DNA of 14,523 nucleotides from Clostridiales bacterium UBA4644 (GCA_002405755.1 DHMK01000071.1:1-14523), one strand, 5' to 3'; shown: positions 1 through 6,276, numbered from the stretch's first letter. Program-made: numbers and translations. The notes: generated from the sequence alone by a model not told the origin.

Positions 1-577
1 TCATGCCCTTGCCCCAGATGTTCACCACCACGATGATGGCCATGGCCACCAGCGCCAGCCACCAGCAGGTGGAGGCATTGGAAACGGCGGAGCCGGACAG
101 ATTCAGGCCGATGAGGATGATCATGGGGCCGGTGACGATGGGCGGGAAGAAGCGCATGACCTTCTTTGCACCCACCAGCTTGAACAGCAGGGCCAGCGCC
201 AGATAGAGCAGGCCGGCCACCACAACGCCGCCCATGGCGTAGGGGAGCTTTTCTTCGCCGGTCATGGAGGCAAACTTCCCGGCGTCCAGCTTGGCGACAG
301 CCTCAAAGCCGCCCAGGAACGCGAAGGAAGAGCCCAGGAACGCGGGGACCTTGAACTTGGTGCAGACATGGAACAGAAGCGTGCCGAGACCGGCGAACAG
401 CAGGGTGGTCTGGATGCTCAGGGGCAGGCCGTAGCCGCTGACCAGGATGGGTACCAGAACGGTGGCGCCAAACATGGCGAACATATGCTGCAGACCCAGC
501 ACCAGCATTTTGGGGACGCCCAGCTTGCGCGCGTCGTAGATGGGCTCCGCGCCCAGCGCTTGTTTTTCGTTTTTCAT
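1..577 (-). CDS. uraA: Uracil/xanthine permease (NCS2 family), N-terminal part; gene runs off the left edge
   Basis: This is an integral membrane nucleobase transporter that would import uracil (or xanthine) with protons. Codon-by-codon reading of the minus strand gives 192 residues with no stop before the window edge, about the first 45% of a usual 420-450 residue family member. It opens MKNEKQALGAEPIYDARKLG, then has the NCS2 hallmark GLQHMFAMFGATVLVP (about residues 28-43), followed by hydrophobic helices and the RFFPPIVTGPMIILIGLNLS stretch typical of UraA/PyrP proteins. The start is ATG at 577-575, with AGGAGGA at 590-584 six bases upstream. The longer minus-strand frame starting at 584 is out of frame with this homology and is a shadow. 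The gene has its own promoter and an attenuator-like leader. Substrate (uracil or xanthine) cannot be settled from this half; uracil is favoured because upp lies in the same window and the hallmark matches UraA best. Confidence 0.9.
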   Translation of the reverse strand, partial: MKNEKQALGAEPIYDARKLGVPKMLVLGLQHMFAMFGATVLVPILVSGYGLPLSIQTTLLFAGLGTLLFHVCTKFKVPAFLGSSFAFLGGFEAVAKLDAGKFASMTGEEKLPYAMGGVVVAGLLYLALALLFKLVGAKKVMRFFPPIVTGPMIILIGLNLSGSAVSNASTCWWLALVAMAIIVVVNIWGKGM

Positions 578-780
578 GATTCATCCTCCTCTATATTTTT
601 CAAAAAACAAACATAAAAAAACGGCACTTCCATTCAATCAATGGAAATGCCAGTAAAGGAAACGGCAAAGGGAGAGAAAGAAAGCTTCCGCCGCCGGGAC
701 AGCTGCCCCCGCGTTCCACAGACCTTCCGGATCGTTCCGCCGCTGTGCGCCACTTTGCCTCACCTCTTCCCGAATTTTCT
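578..780 (-). ncRNA. Long 5' leader RNA of the uracil permease gene, probable attenuator
   Basis: Between the predicted transcription start (about 780) and the permease ATG lie about 200 bases with evident secondary structure and a strong terminator just before the gene. Pairings seen on the minus strand: GGCAAAG (759-753) with CUUUGCC (670-664), which encloses the domain; CACAG (747-743) with CUGUG (721-717), with GAUC/GGUC as an inner helix around a CGGAA loop; and a GGG...CCC hairpin around CAGCUG. I could not match this to a riboswitch class I know. PyrR, which controls uracil permease leaders in Bacillus, binds a hairpin with a UCCNGNGAGG-like loop; UCCGGAAGG here is only loosely similar. 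The region is therefore called as a regulatory leader of unknown ligand. Confidence 0.6.
615..651 (-). terminator. Intrinsic terminator/attenuator in front of the uracil permease gene
   Basis: On the minus strand, GGCATTTCCATT (651-640) pairs with AATGGAAGTGCC (634-623) around a 5-base loop: 12 pairs with a single G-T wobble, followed by seven T (621-615). It lies downstream of the promoter at 815-787 and 38 bases before the permease start, so it would stop transcription before the gene unless opened. This is the classic position of an attenuator. Confidence 0.85.
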
Positions 781-786
781 TTTGGT

Positions 787-815
787 ATCATACATGAACG
801 AAAGGCGATTTGCAA
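787..815 (-). promoter_or_regulatory. Promoter of the uracil permease transcript
   Basis: On the minus strand, TTGCAA (815-810), a 17-base spacer and TATGAT (792-787) make a near-consensus SigA promoter. It points at the permease and gives the leader its length of about 200 bases. Confidence 0.75.
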
Positions 816-1024
816 GCCCCTTTTCCCATTTTTCGCAATTTGGTGAAACATGGACAGGAAACGCTTTGCCCCTGCTGTTTTTTCCTGTGCAGCTTGTCTT
901 TGGCAGGCGCTTTTGCGCTTTCGCTTTGGTAAAGCTCCACAAAAAGATAGGGTTCTTGACCTGTTCCGCTCCGGCTGCACCGGCAAAGACCGCCGCGCTT
1001 TTCGCAAAATCCGATGCTTTTTCC
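816..1024. other. Divergent intergenic stretch with no gene recognised
   Basis: The 506 bases between the permease start (577) and ireB (1084) hold the permease leader and promoter on one side and the ireB promoter on the other. In the middle I see only a short inverted repeat, ACAGGAAA (854-861) with TTTCCTGT (881-888), and a GCGC-TTTT-GCGC hairpin near 908-919. Open frames crossing this stretch have no ribosome binding site and no recognisable protein features. Confidence 0.5.
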
Positions 1025-1065
1025 TTTACTTTGACAGCAGAATGCTGTATAATAAGTTATAACTT
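1025..1065 (+). promoter_or_regulatory. Promoter of ireB with two embedded palindromes
   Basis: TTTACT (1025-1030), a 17-base spacer and a perfect TATAAT (1048-1053) fit a SigA promoter. A TTGACA also occurs at 1031-1036 but is only 11 bases from TATAAT. The spacer holds the inverted repeat ACAGCA-GAA-TGCTGT (1034-1048), and the expected start site holds the perfect 12-bp palindrome AAGTTATAACTT (1054-1065). Both are placed where a repressor or activator could act. Confidence 0.65.
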
Positions 1066-1083
1066 GATGCGGAGGTGGATATT

Positions 1084-1329
1084 ATGTTCGATGGCACCCG
1101 GAAATTTCGGGTCAGCGATGATGCAGATCTGGAAATGAAGCAGATCCTTACGGCGGTCTACGACGCCCTGCGGGAAAAGGGCTACAACCCCATCAATCAG
1201 ATCGTCGGCTATATCCTCTCCGAGGATCCCACCTATATCACCAACCACAACAACGCGCGGACGCTGATCCGCAAGCTGGACCGGGATGAGCTGCTCCAGG
1301 AGCTGGTCCGGCACTATCTTGCCGACTGA
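1084..1329 (+). CDS. ireB: IreB family regulatory phosphoprotein (UPF0297)
   Basis: This is a small cytosolic protein of 81 residues. In Enterococcus, IreB is a substrate of the Ser/Thr kinase IreK (PrkC type) and a negative regulator of cephalosporin resistance; the phosphorylated residues are N-terminal threonines. The family signature is unmistakable: EKGYNPINQIVGYILSEDP (about residues 34-52), then a Thr-Asn-His-Asn-Asn-Ala-Arg stretch and LIRKLDRDELLQELV near the C-terminus. A Thr at residue 5 (MFDGTRKF) is the plausible phosphosite. The start is ATG 1084, seven bases after GGAGGT (1071-1076); the GTG at 1075 lies inside that ribosome binding site and is rejected. The gene has its own promoter and terminator, so it is monocistronic. 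In many Firmicutes it is followed by ruvX, which is absent here. Confidence 0.95.
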   Translation: MFDGTRKFRVSDDADLEMKQILTAVYDALREKGYNPINQIVGYILSEDPTYITNHNNARTLIRKLDRDELLQELVRHYLAD

Positions 1330-1363
1330 GCCTGACCGGAAACGCCGGGGGCTTCCCCTGTTC

Positions 1364-1407
1364 ATGCCGCTGCGACAAAAAACGAGCGGCATTTTTGTTT
1401 ATTTTTT
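1364..1407 (+). terminator. Intrinsic terminator after ireB
   Basis: ATGCCGCT (1364-1371) pairs perfectly with AGCGGCAT (1385-1392) around a 13-base A-rich loop and is followed by TTTTGTTTATTTTTT. It separates ireB from the next promoter at 1421. Confidence 0.85.
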
Positions 1408-1420
1408 GTAACCATTTTGT

Positions 1421-1449
1421 TTGACTTTTGTAATTATTTTTGTTATACT
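1421..1449 (+). promoter_or_regulatory. Promoter of the unknown-protein / NlpC-P60 unit
   Basis: TTGACT (1421-1426), 17 bases and TATACT (1444-1449). Transcription should begin near 1456, downstream of the ATG at 1452, which helps to rule that ATG out as a start. Confidence 0.8.
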
Positions 1450-1472
1450 AAATGCAATCGGAGGTATTCTAT

Positions 1473-1775
1473 ATGGAAGCTACCGGGAAAAACAGCGCCT
1501 TGCCCTTGACCTACAAAGGCCGTCCCCTGATGAGAAAAGACGCTATCATTTATTATGGCAGCATGAGCGACAAATACATCATCATGCTCCAAATCCTTTC
1601 GGCCGAGCAGAAGGAGGGCTACTCTCTGGCAAAGAAGGTGGCCATTCAGCTGCAGTATACCGACCCTGAGATCAGTTCAAAAGACCGCGTGGTGAAATCC
1701 GCTGAGCGGGAGGGACTCTACGACGCCATGGAGCTCGGCTCCATCTGGCTGGAAAGGGCGCTGAGCGGAAAATAA
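1473..1775 (+). CDS. Protein of unknown function, 100 residues
   Basis: I recognise no named family. The protein has no signal peptide and no membrane segment, and looks like a small soluble cytosolic protein. It has a basic N-terminus (LPLTYKGRPLMRKDAIIYYG), a YIIMLQILSAEQKEG segment at about 35-49 that could form a helix, and a helical C-terminus (LYDAMELGSIWLERALSG). The start is ATG 1473, seven bases after GGAGGT (1460-1465). An upstream in-frame ATG at 1452 lies before the expected transcription start and would put the ribosome binding site inside the gene. Codon use looks like that of its neighbours. The gene for a secreted wall hydrolase starts 29 bases after it with no promoter or terminator between, so the two are probably co-transcribed. 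That link is positional only. Confidence 0.85.
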   Translation: MEATGKNSALPLTYKGRPLMRKDAIIYYGSMSDKYIIMLQILSAEQKEGYSLAKKVAIQLQYTDPEISSKDRVVKSAEREGLYDAMELGSIWLERALSGK

Positions 1776-1804
1776 ATCACCCCGGCTCTGGAAGGAGCGT
1801 TACC

Positions 1805-2764
1805 GTGAGCATCAAACCAATCATCCGAACCATTCTTGCCGCAGGCGTTGTTTCCGCCGCCATGGCAGTCTCCGCCTTTGCCTTTGATGTGCAGGGCGGC
1901 ACCGTCAACACCGTCTCTGCCGTCAACTTCCGGCAGGAGCCCTCCACTGAGAGCGCCGTTCTGGACAAGCTCTACAACGGCACCCGGGTGGCCGTTCTGG
2001 ATCAGAAGGACGACTGGTATCAGGTGGCCTATGACGGCGATGTTGGCTATATGAGCGCCCAGTATATCGAGACGCAGTCCGTCATGAACATCGTCTGCGG
2101 CGGTGCCAAGGTGACGGCCTCCTCCTCTCTGAATCTGCGCACCGGCCCGGGCACGGAGCACAATGTGCTTTCCAAGCTGGCCTCCGGCGTCGTGGCCAAG
2201 ATCATCGGCATCAACTCCGGCTGGTTCAAGGTTCAGTACGATGGGAAGACCGGCTATGTCTCTCCGGATTATGTTGAGGTGGTCGCCTTTACGGGCAATT
2301 ACGGCACATCTGCGGCGTCTGCCGCTTCTTCCTCCAGTTCCTCCGCCGCAAAATCCTCCGGCGGGACGGCCGCTGCCGCCACCGGCACGCGGCAGGAGAT
2401 CATCGATTATGCCGCCACGCTGCTGGACTGCAAATATGTTTACGGCGGAAGCACCAAGAGCGGCTTTGACTGCTCCGGCTTCACCATGCATGTGTTCTCC
2501 CAGTTCGGGATCTCCCTTTCCCACTCCTCCGCCACTCAGTATACCAAGGCGGTCAGCATCTCCAAGTCGGAGCTGCAGGTGGGCGACCTGGTCTTCTTCT
2601 CTCAGAAGAAGGGCAGCACCAAGGTGGGTCATGTAGGCATCTATGTGGGCGATAATGAGTTTATCCATGCCGCTTCTCCCGGAAAGGGCGTCCGGTATGA
2701 CGATCTGGATTCCGATTATTACCTGACCCACTATATCGGCTGCGGCCGCGTCATCAGCGATTAA
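1805..2764 (+). CDS. Secreted SH3-SH3-NlpC/P60 cell-wall hydrolase
   Basis: This is a probable peptidoglycan endopeptidase of 319 residues that cuts stem peptides outside the membrane. It has a signal peptide (residues 1-26, likely cleavage after VSAFA-F), two bacterial SH3 domains (about 30-90 and 98-160, the second with SLNLRTGPGTEHNVL), an Ala/Ser-rich linker (about 165-195) and a C-terminal NlpC/P60 domain (about 196-319). The catalytic triad is complete: Cys223 in FDCSGF, His276 in GHVGIYVG, and His288 in EFIHAA. The start is GTG 1805, seven bases after GGAAGGAG (1790-1797); no ATG in frame would keep the full signal peptide. It follows the 100-residue unknown protein by 29 bases and ends at a strong hairpin. 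The SH3 repeats probably anchor it to the wall. The cut bond (gamma-D-Glu to diamino acid is usual for the family) is inferred. Confidence 0.93.
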   Translation: MSIKPIIRTILAAGVVSAAMAVSAFAFDVQGGTVNTVSAVNFRQEPSTESAVLDKLYNGTRVAVLDQKDDWYQVAYDGDVGYMSAQYIETQSVMNIVCGGAKVTASSSLNLRTGPGTEHNVLSKLASGVVAKIIGINSGWFKVQYDGKTGYVSPDYVEVVAFTGNYGTSAASAASSSSSSAAKSSGGTAAAATGTRQEIIDYAATLLDCKYVYGGSTKSGFDCSGFTMHVFSQFGISLSHSSATQYTKAVSISKSELQVGDLVFFSQKKGSTKVGHVGIYVGDNEFIHAASPGKGVRYDDLDSDYYLTHYIGCGRVISD

Positions 2765-2773
2765 AGCATCATC

Positions 2774-2806
2774 AAACGGCAGGCACATAAAGTGCCTGCC
2801 GTTTTT
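2774..2806 (+). terminator. Strong hairpin terminator between convergent genes
   Basis: AAACGGCAGGCAC (2774-2786) pairs perfectly with GTGCCTGCCGTTT (2792-2804) around ATAAA, with a run of five T (2802-2806). It ends the NlpC/P60 transcript. On the other strand only three T follow the stem, but it may also stop the SEDS gene that ends at 2822. Confidence 0.9.
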
Positions 2807-2821
2807 CTGCGCTTCCGTATT

Positions 2822-3958
2822 TCAGTCGTTTTCCGAACGGATCCAGGTGGGCTTGATGCGCCGCACCGCCCCGCAGACCAGCCCAAGGGAGGCCAGCGTG
2901 ATGAGCACGGAGCTTCCGCCGGAGCTGACCAGCGGCAGCGTCAGGCCGATCACCGGGAAGACTCCCAGATTCATGGTCACATTGATGGCGATCTGCCAGA
3001 GGAACATCCCGCCAACGCCGGCGCAGACCATGGCGCTGAAGGTATCTGTGGCGCGCCAGCAGTCATAAAAGATCCGCAGCACCAGCGCCGCCAGCAGCGC
3101 CAGCAGCACCATGGCCCCGATAAAGCCAAACTCCTCCGCACAGACGGCGAAAATGGAATCGCAGTGGGCCTCCGGGATCCAGCCGCCCTGGGTCCGCGCC
3201 CCGTGGAGATAGCCGTCGCCGGTGAGCTGGCCGTTGGAGATGGCCATGACCGTCTGCTTGGCGTGCCAGGCGCGCTTTTCTGAGATGGCCGGGTCAAACA
3301 CCACCAATATCCGCTCCCGGTGGCCCTGGTCCATAAAGTGCCAAAGCACCGGCATCGCCGCCGCCGCGCAAAGGCCCGCCGCCCCCATCCACCAGAGGGA
3401 AACGCCATAGATCAGCAGCATGGTGATGAAGATCAGCGGATACATCAGCGTCACGCCAAGATCCCGGGAGATGATAAACACCGCCCCGGCCGTGACGGCC
3501 ATGTGCAGCGTCAGCTGCAATATGCTGAGAAAGTGGTTCTTCCTGTCCTTCAGCAGGGCCATATGGCTGGCCATGGTGTAGATAAAGATGACCTTGCCCA
3601 CCTCGCCGGGCTGGATATTGATGCCGCCCAGGGGGATCCAGCTTTTGTTGCCGCCCACATCCTTGCCCAGCCACTTCAGCGAGAGCTGAAAGGCCACATT
3701 AAAGACCGCCGCCGGGATCCAGAGCCAGGGAAACCGCTCAAAATCGCAGAAGGACAGGATGATCATGCCCACAAAGCCTGCGGCGATGCCGATGCACTGG
3801 ATCAGGATCAGCCGCTGCGGGTTCACCTTTTTGACGCTCTGACAGCCGCTGAAGATCAGCACCAGACCGCAGGCGCAGATCAGAAGTGCCAGCACCATCA
3901 GCAGCGTATCCGTCTGCTTCAGATAGCGGCAGACGCTGTTCCACGCTCTTCGCAGCAT
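2822..3958 (-). CDS. rodA: SEDS-family peptidoglycan glycosyltransferase (RodA/FtsW type)
   Basis: This is a multi-pass membrane protein of 378 residues that polymerises lipid II into glycan strands, normally together with a class B penicillin-binding protein. Signs of the family: about ten hydrophobic helices, the WIPLGGINIQPGEVGK region (107-122, matching the usual RWI.LG...QPSE..K), SRDLG (164-168), WIPEAHCDSIFAVCAEEFG (260-278), whose Asp267 corresponds to the catalytic aspartate, and the C-terminal signature GLTLPLVSSGGSS (338-350). The start is ATG 3958-3956 behind a GGGAGGG site, with its own promoter. No penicillin-binding protein, mreBCD or cell-division gene is nearby, so RodA, FtsW or a sporulation SpoVE-like role cannot be distinguished; the length favours RodA. 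The usual aromatic of VSYGG is Ser here (VSSGG). Confidence 0.88.
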   Translation of the reverse strand: MLRRAWNSVCRYLKQTDTLLMVLALLICACGLVLIFSGCQSVKKVNPQRLILIQCIGIAAGFVGMIILSFCDFERFPWLWIPAAVFNVAFQLSLKWLGKDVGGNKSWIPLGGINIQPGEVGKVIFIYTMASHMALLKDRKNHFLSILQLTLHMAVTAGAVFIISRDLGVTLMYPLIFITMLLIYGVSLWWMGAAGLCAAAAMPVLWHFMDQGHRERILVVFDPAISEKRAWHAKQTVMAISNGQLTGDGYLHGARTQGGWIPEAHCDSIFAVCAEEFGFIGAMVLLALLAALVLRIFYDCWRATDTFSAMVCAGVGGMFLWQIAINVTMNLGVFPVIGLTLPLVSSGGSSVLITLASLGLVCGAVRRIKPTWIRSEND

Positions 3959-3991
3959 GCGCTCCCTCCCTTCATCCTTGCTTTTTCCTTT

Positions 3992-4020
3992 ATTCTACCA
4001 TCCCCCCTGCCGTTATGCAA
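3992..4020 (-). promoter_or_regulatory. Promoter of the SEDS gene
   Basis: On the minus strand, TTGCAT (4020-4015), 17 bases and TAGAAT (3997-3992). It lies 34 bases before the gene and diverges from the tsaE promoter. Confidence 0.65.
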
Positions 4021-4059
4021 GAAAGGACGGCAAAAAGTAAAAAAAGATTCAGAATTCCC

Positions 4060-4088
4060 TTTTCAAACGGGAAAATGCGTGCTATACT
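4060..4088 (+). promoter_or_regulatory. Promoter of the tsaE-tsaB-rpiB-upp operon
   Basis: TTTTCA (4060-4065), 17 bases and TATACT (4083-4088). The -35 box is weak (four of six), the -10 box good. No other promoter is evident upstream of tsaE. Confidence 0.55.
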
Positions 4089-4119
4089 ATGGCAGAATAT
4101 AGTGGGGAGGTAGGGAGTT

Positions 4120-4542
4120 TTGACCGAAAAAGCATACCGCACCTGCTCTGCGGCGGAGACAGAGGCGCTGGGGGAAGCGCTGGCGCAGACCCTTTCTGCC
4201 GCGCCCGCCGTGGCGCTTTACGGCGATCTGGGCATGGGCAAAACGGCCTTTGTCCGGGGTCTGGCCCGGGGCTTGGGCTGCCGCGGCCCCGTAAGCTCCC
4301 CCACCTATACCATCGTCAACGAATACCCCGGCCCGCGGAAGCTCTGCCATTTTGACCTGTATCGCCTGCCGGACGCCGACGCCCTGCTGGATATCGGCTG
4401 GGAGGATTATCTGGCCTCCAGCGCGCTGTGCGTCTGCGAATGGAGCGAAAACTGCCCCGGGGCCTTCCCCCCGGGGACGGCGGAGATCCGCTTTTCCCGG
4501 CTGGGCGACAATGAACGGGAGATCCGGGTGATATTATGCTGA
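4120..4542 (+). CDS. tsaE: tRNA t6A modification ATPase TsaE
   Basis: TsaE is a cytosolic P-loop ATPase that works with TsaB and TsaD to attach threonylcarbamoyl to A37 of tRNAs reading ANN codons. The protein has 140 residues, normal for the family. Walker A GDLGMGKT (35-42) is intact; SSPTYTIVNEY (59-69) and CHFDLYRL (76-83) are the family's switch-like and Walker B-region motifs, and CEWSE (106-110) carries the conserved Glu-Trp. The start is TTG 4120, nine bases after GGGAGG (4105-4110); no ATG in frame lies before the Walker A region except the Met inside it. The gene is first in an operon, and its end overlaps the tsaB start by 7 bases, which suggests translational coupling. Confidence 0.92.
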   Translation: MTEKAYRTCSAAETEALGEALAQTLSAAPAVALYGDLGMGKTAFVRGLARGLGCRGPVSSPTYTIVNEYPGPRKLCHFDLYRLPDADALLDIGWEDYLASSALCVCEWSENCPGAFPPGTAEIRFSRLGDNEREIRVILC

Positions 4543-5159
4543 TCCTTGCCATCGATACCTCCGGCCGGGTAGCCTCCTGCGCCCTGCTGCAAGACGGCGC
4601 GCTGCTGGATGCGGCCTCGCAGGATTCCATGCTGGACCACAGCCGGCTTCTACTGCCGCTGTGCCGCCGGCTGCTGGAGGAGCACGGGCTGACGCTGCAG
4701 TCGGTGGATGTGTTTGCCGCCGTTATCGGACCCGGCTCCTTTACCGGCATCCGCATCGGCGCGGCGGCAGTAAAGGGCTTTGGCTGGGCGCTGGACAAGC
4801 CCTGCGCCGGCGTTTCCTCCCTGCTGGCCATGGCCTGGGGCGCCGGGGAGGACGGCGTGATCTGCTGCTCGCTCCGGGCCAGGCAGGACGAGAGCTATTA
4901 TGCCATCTTCCGGCGGGAGCAGGGCCGGGTGATCCGCCTGACGGAGGACGCCGTTGGCTCCGATGAGCAGATGGAGCAGACTGCCCTGGAACAGGGCTGC
5001 ACGATATTTCTCCGGGACTGCTGCACCGCCTCTGGCGCGGCAAGGGCCGCCTGGGAGATGGCCTGCGGCGGCGCACTGCAGACCTGCCACAAGATCACTC
5101 CTGCGTATCTCCGGATGACGCAGGCAGAACGGATGAGAAAGGAACGAATGGGATCATGA
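4536..5159 (+). CDS. tsaB: tRNA t6A modification scaffold protein TsaB
   Basis: TsaB (YeaZ) is an inactive ASKHA-fold partner that binds TsaD and TsaE for t6A synthesis. The protein has 207 residues, slightly shorter than the usual 220-240. It opens with LILAIDTSGRVASCALL, has DHSRLLLPLCRRLLEEHGL (about 34-52), and the family core VIGPGSFTGIRIGAAAVKGF (63-82). ATG 4536 overlaps the tsaE stop by 7 bases, and its TGA overlaps the ATG of rpiB (ATGA, 5156-5159). In many Firmicutes rimI and tsaD follow; here rpiB follows instead, so tsaD must be elsewhere if the pathway is complete. The C-terminus is not fused to a RimI domain. Confidence 0.92.
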   Translation: MLILAIDTSGRVASCALLQDGALLDAASQDSMLDHSRLLLPLCRRLLEEHGLTLQSVDVFAAVIGPGSFTGIRIGAAAVKGFGWALDKPCAGVSSLLAMAWGAGEDGVICCSLRARQDESYYAIFRREQGRVIRLTEDAVGSDEQMEQTALEQGCTIFLRDCCTASGAARAAWEMACGGALQTCHKITPAYLRMTQAERMRKERMGS

Positions 5160-5593
5160 AGCTTGCATTGGGCGCCGATCACGGCGGATATTCTCTCAAG
5201 GAGACACTGAAGCAGCACCTGCTGGAGCAGGGCTATCAGATCGAGGACTGCGGCACCTACGACACGGCCTCCTGCCATTACCCGGTCTATGCGGAAAAGG
5301 TCGCCCGTATGGTGGCGGAGGGCAAGGCAGACCTGGGCATTCTGGTCTGCGGCACGGGCATCGGCATGAGCATCGCCGCCAACAAGCTCCCCGGCATCCG
5401 GGCCGCCGCCGTCTCCGATTGCTTTACGGCCCAGGCCACCCGGGAGCACAACGATTCCAACATCCTCTGTCTGGGCGAGCGTACCGTTGGCCCGGGCCTT
5501 GCCATGCGCATCGCAGACACCTGGCTGGCCGCCTCCTTCCTGGGCGGACGGCACCAGACCCGGGTGGACATGATCTCCGCCCTGGAGAAATAA
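5156..5593 (+). CDS. rpiB: Ribose-5-phosphate isomerase B
   Basis: This cytosolic enzyme interconverts ribulose 5-phosphate and ribose 5-phosphate in the pentose phosphate pathway and so feeds PRPP and nucleotide synthesis. Its 145 residues are the family's usual length. GADHGGY (6-12) binds substrate (Asp8, His9), CGTGIGMSIAANK (65-77) carries the catalytic Cys65, and TREHNDSNILCLGER (95-109) carries His98 and the phosphate-binding region. A RpiB paralogue with other sugar specificity (allose or galactose 6-phosphate) is possible, but the catalytic Cys, the operon position and the following upp favour RpiB. Translation is likely coupled to tsaB by the 4-base overlap. The product, through PRPP, supplies the co-substrate of the next gene's enzyme. 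Confidence 0.93.
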   Translation: MKLALGADHGGYSLKETLKQHLLEQGYQIEDCGTYDTASCHYPVYAEKVARMVAEGKADLGILVCGTGIGMSIAANKLPGIRAAAVSDCFTAQATREHNDSNILCLGERTVGPGLAMRIADTWLAASFLGGRHQTRVDMISALEK

Positions 5594-5646
5594 GTCCCGC
5601 ACATTCGACGGATCTCAAAATTACATAGATAGAAGGAGTCTTACTT

Positions 5647-6276
5647 ATGAGCAAAGTTTACGTCATGGATCATCCTCTGGTGGCCCACAAGCTCACCATC
5701 CTGCGCGACAAGAACACCAGCGTCAAGGACTTCCGGGAGCTGGTCTCCGAGATCGGCATGCTGATCGCCTATGAGGCCACCCGCGACCTGCCCCTGACCA
5801 CCAAGGAAGTGGAGACTCCCATCTGCACGGCGGAGGAACCCACCCTGGCCGGCAAGAAGCTGGCGGTGGTGCCCATTCTCCGGGCCGGTCTTGGCCTGGT
5901 AGACGGCGTTTTGCGCATGGTGCCCTCCGCCCGCGTAGGCCATATCGGCATGTATCGGGACGAGGAAACACTGGAGCCTCATGTATACTTCTGCAAGCTG
6001 CCCAAGGACGTGGCGGAGCGGGAGATCATGATCGTGGATCCCATGCTGGCCACCGGCGGCTCTGCCGATGCCGCCATTCAGGAGATGAAGGCCCGGGGCT
6101 GCACCAATATCAAGCTGCTGGTGCTGGTGGCCGTGCCCGAGGGCATCGCCCGCATCCAGAAGCACCATCCCGACGTGGACATCTATGTGGGCGCCGTGGA
6201 CGAAAAGCTCAACGACCACGGCTATATCGTGCCCGGCCTGGGCGATGCCGGCGACCGGATCTTCGGCACAAAATAA
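5647..6276 (+). CDS. upp: Uracil phosphoribosyltransferase
   Basis: This enzyme makes UMP from uracil and PRPP for pyrimidine salvage in the cytosol. It has 209 residues, full length for the family. The PRPP-binding loop reads MIVDPMLATGGSADAAI (about 128-144), PILRAGLGLVDGVL (about 77-90) is the phosphate-binding hairpin region, and the end GYIVPGLGDAGDRIFGTK is the complete Upp C-terminus that contacts uracil. The start is ATG 5647, eight bases after AGAAGGAG (5631-5638). The gap to rpiB is 53 bases without a convincing promoter or terminator, so it is probably the fourth gene of the operon. The rpiB-upp neighbourhood is familiar from other Firmicutes (for example rpiB-ywlG-glyA-upp in Bacillus). 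It pairs functionally with the uracil permease at 1-577. Confidence 0.97.
   Translation: MSKVYVMDHPLVAHKLTILRDKNTSVKDFRELVSEIGMLIAYEATRDLPLTTKEVETPICTAEEPTLAGKKLAVVPILRAGLGLVDGVLRMVPSARVGHIGMYRDEETLEPHVYFCKLPKDVAEREIMIVDPMLATGGSADAAIQEMKARGCTNIKLLVLVAVPEGIARIQKHHPDVDIYVGAVDEKLNDHGYIVPGLGDAGDRIFGTK

Noticed and set aside
303..584. Minus-strand frame of 93 codons starting at 584
   Set aside because: It is in another frame from the permease, whose translation shows clear NCS2 motifs from ATG 577.
854..888. Inverted repeat ACAGGAAA / TTTCCTGT as a possible terminator or small RNA
   Set aside because: Loop of 19 bases, no T run after the stem, no promoter in front.
956..984. TTGACC as a -35 box of a further plus-strand promoter
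   Set aside because: No acceptable -10 box at 16-18 bases.
641..1138. Open frame of 165 codons on the plus strand across the intergenic region and ireB
   Set aside because: No ribosome binding site, no protein-like composition, and it crosses the permease leader, the ireB promoter and the ireB start.
1452..1472. In-frame upstream ATG for the 100-residue unknown protein
   Set aside because: It lies before the expected transcription start and would place GGAGGT inside the gene.
1718..2788. Open frame of 356 codons on the minus strand
   Set aside because: It is antisense to the NlpC/P60 gene, Gly- and Asp-rich without motifs, and runs through the terminator.
5604..5631. Separate promoter for upp (TTCGAC, 16 bases, TAGATA)
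   Set aside because: Both boxes are poor and the start site would fall on the upp ribosome binding site.
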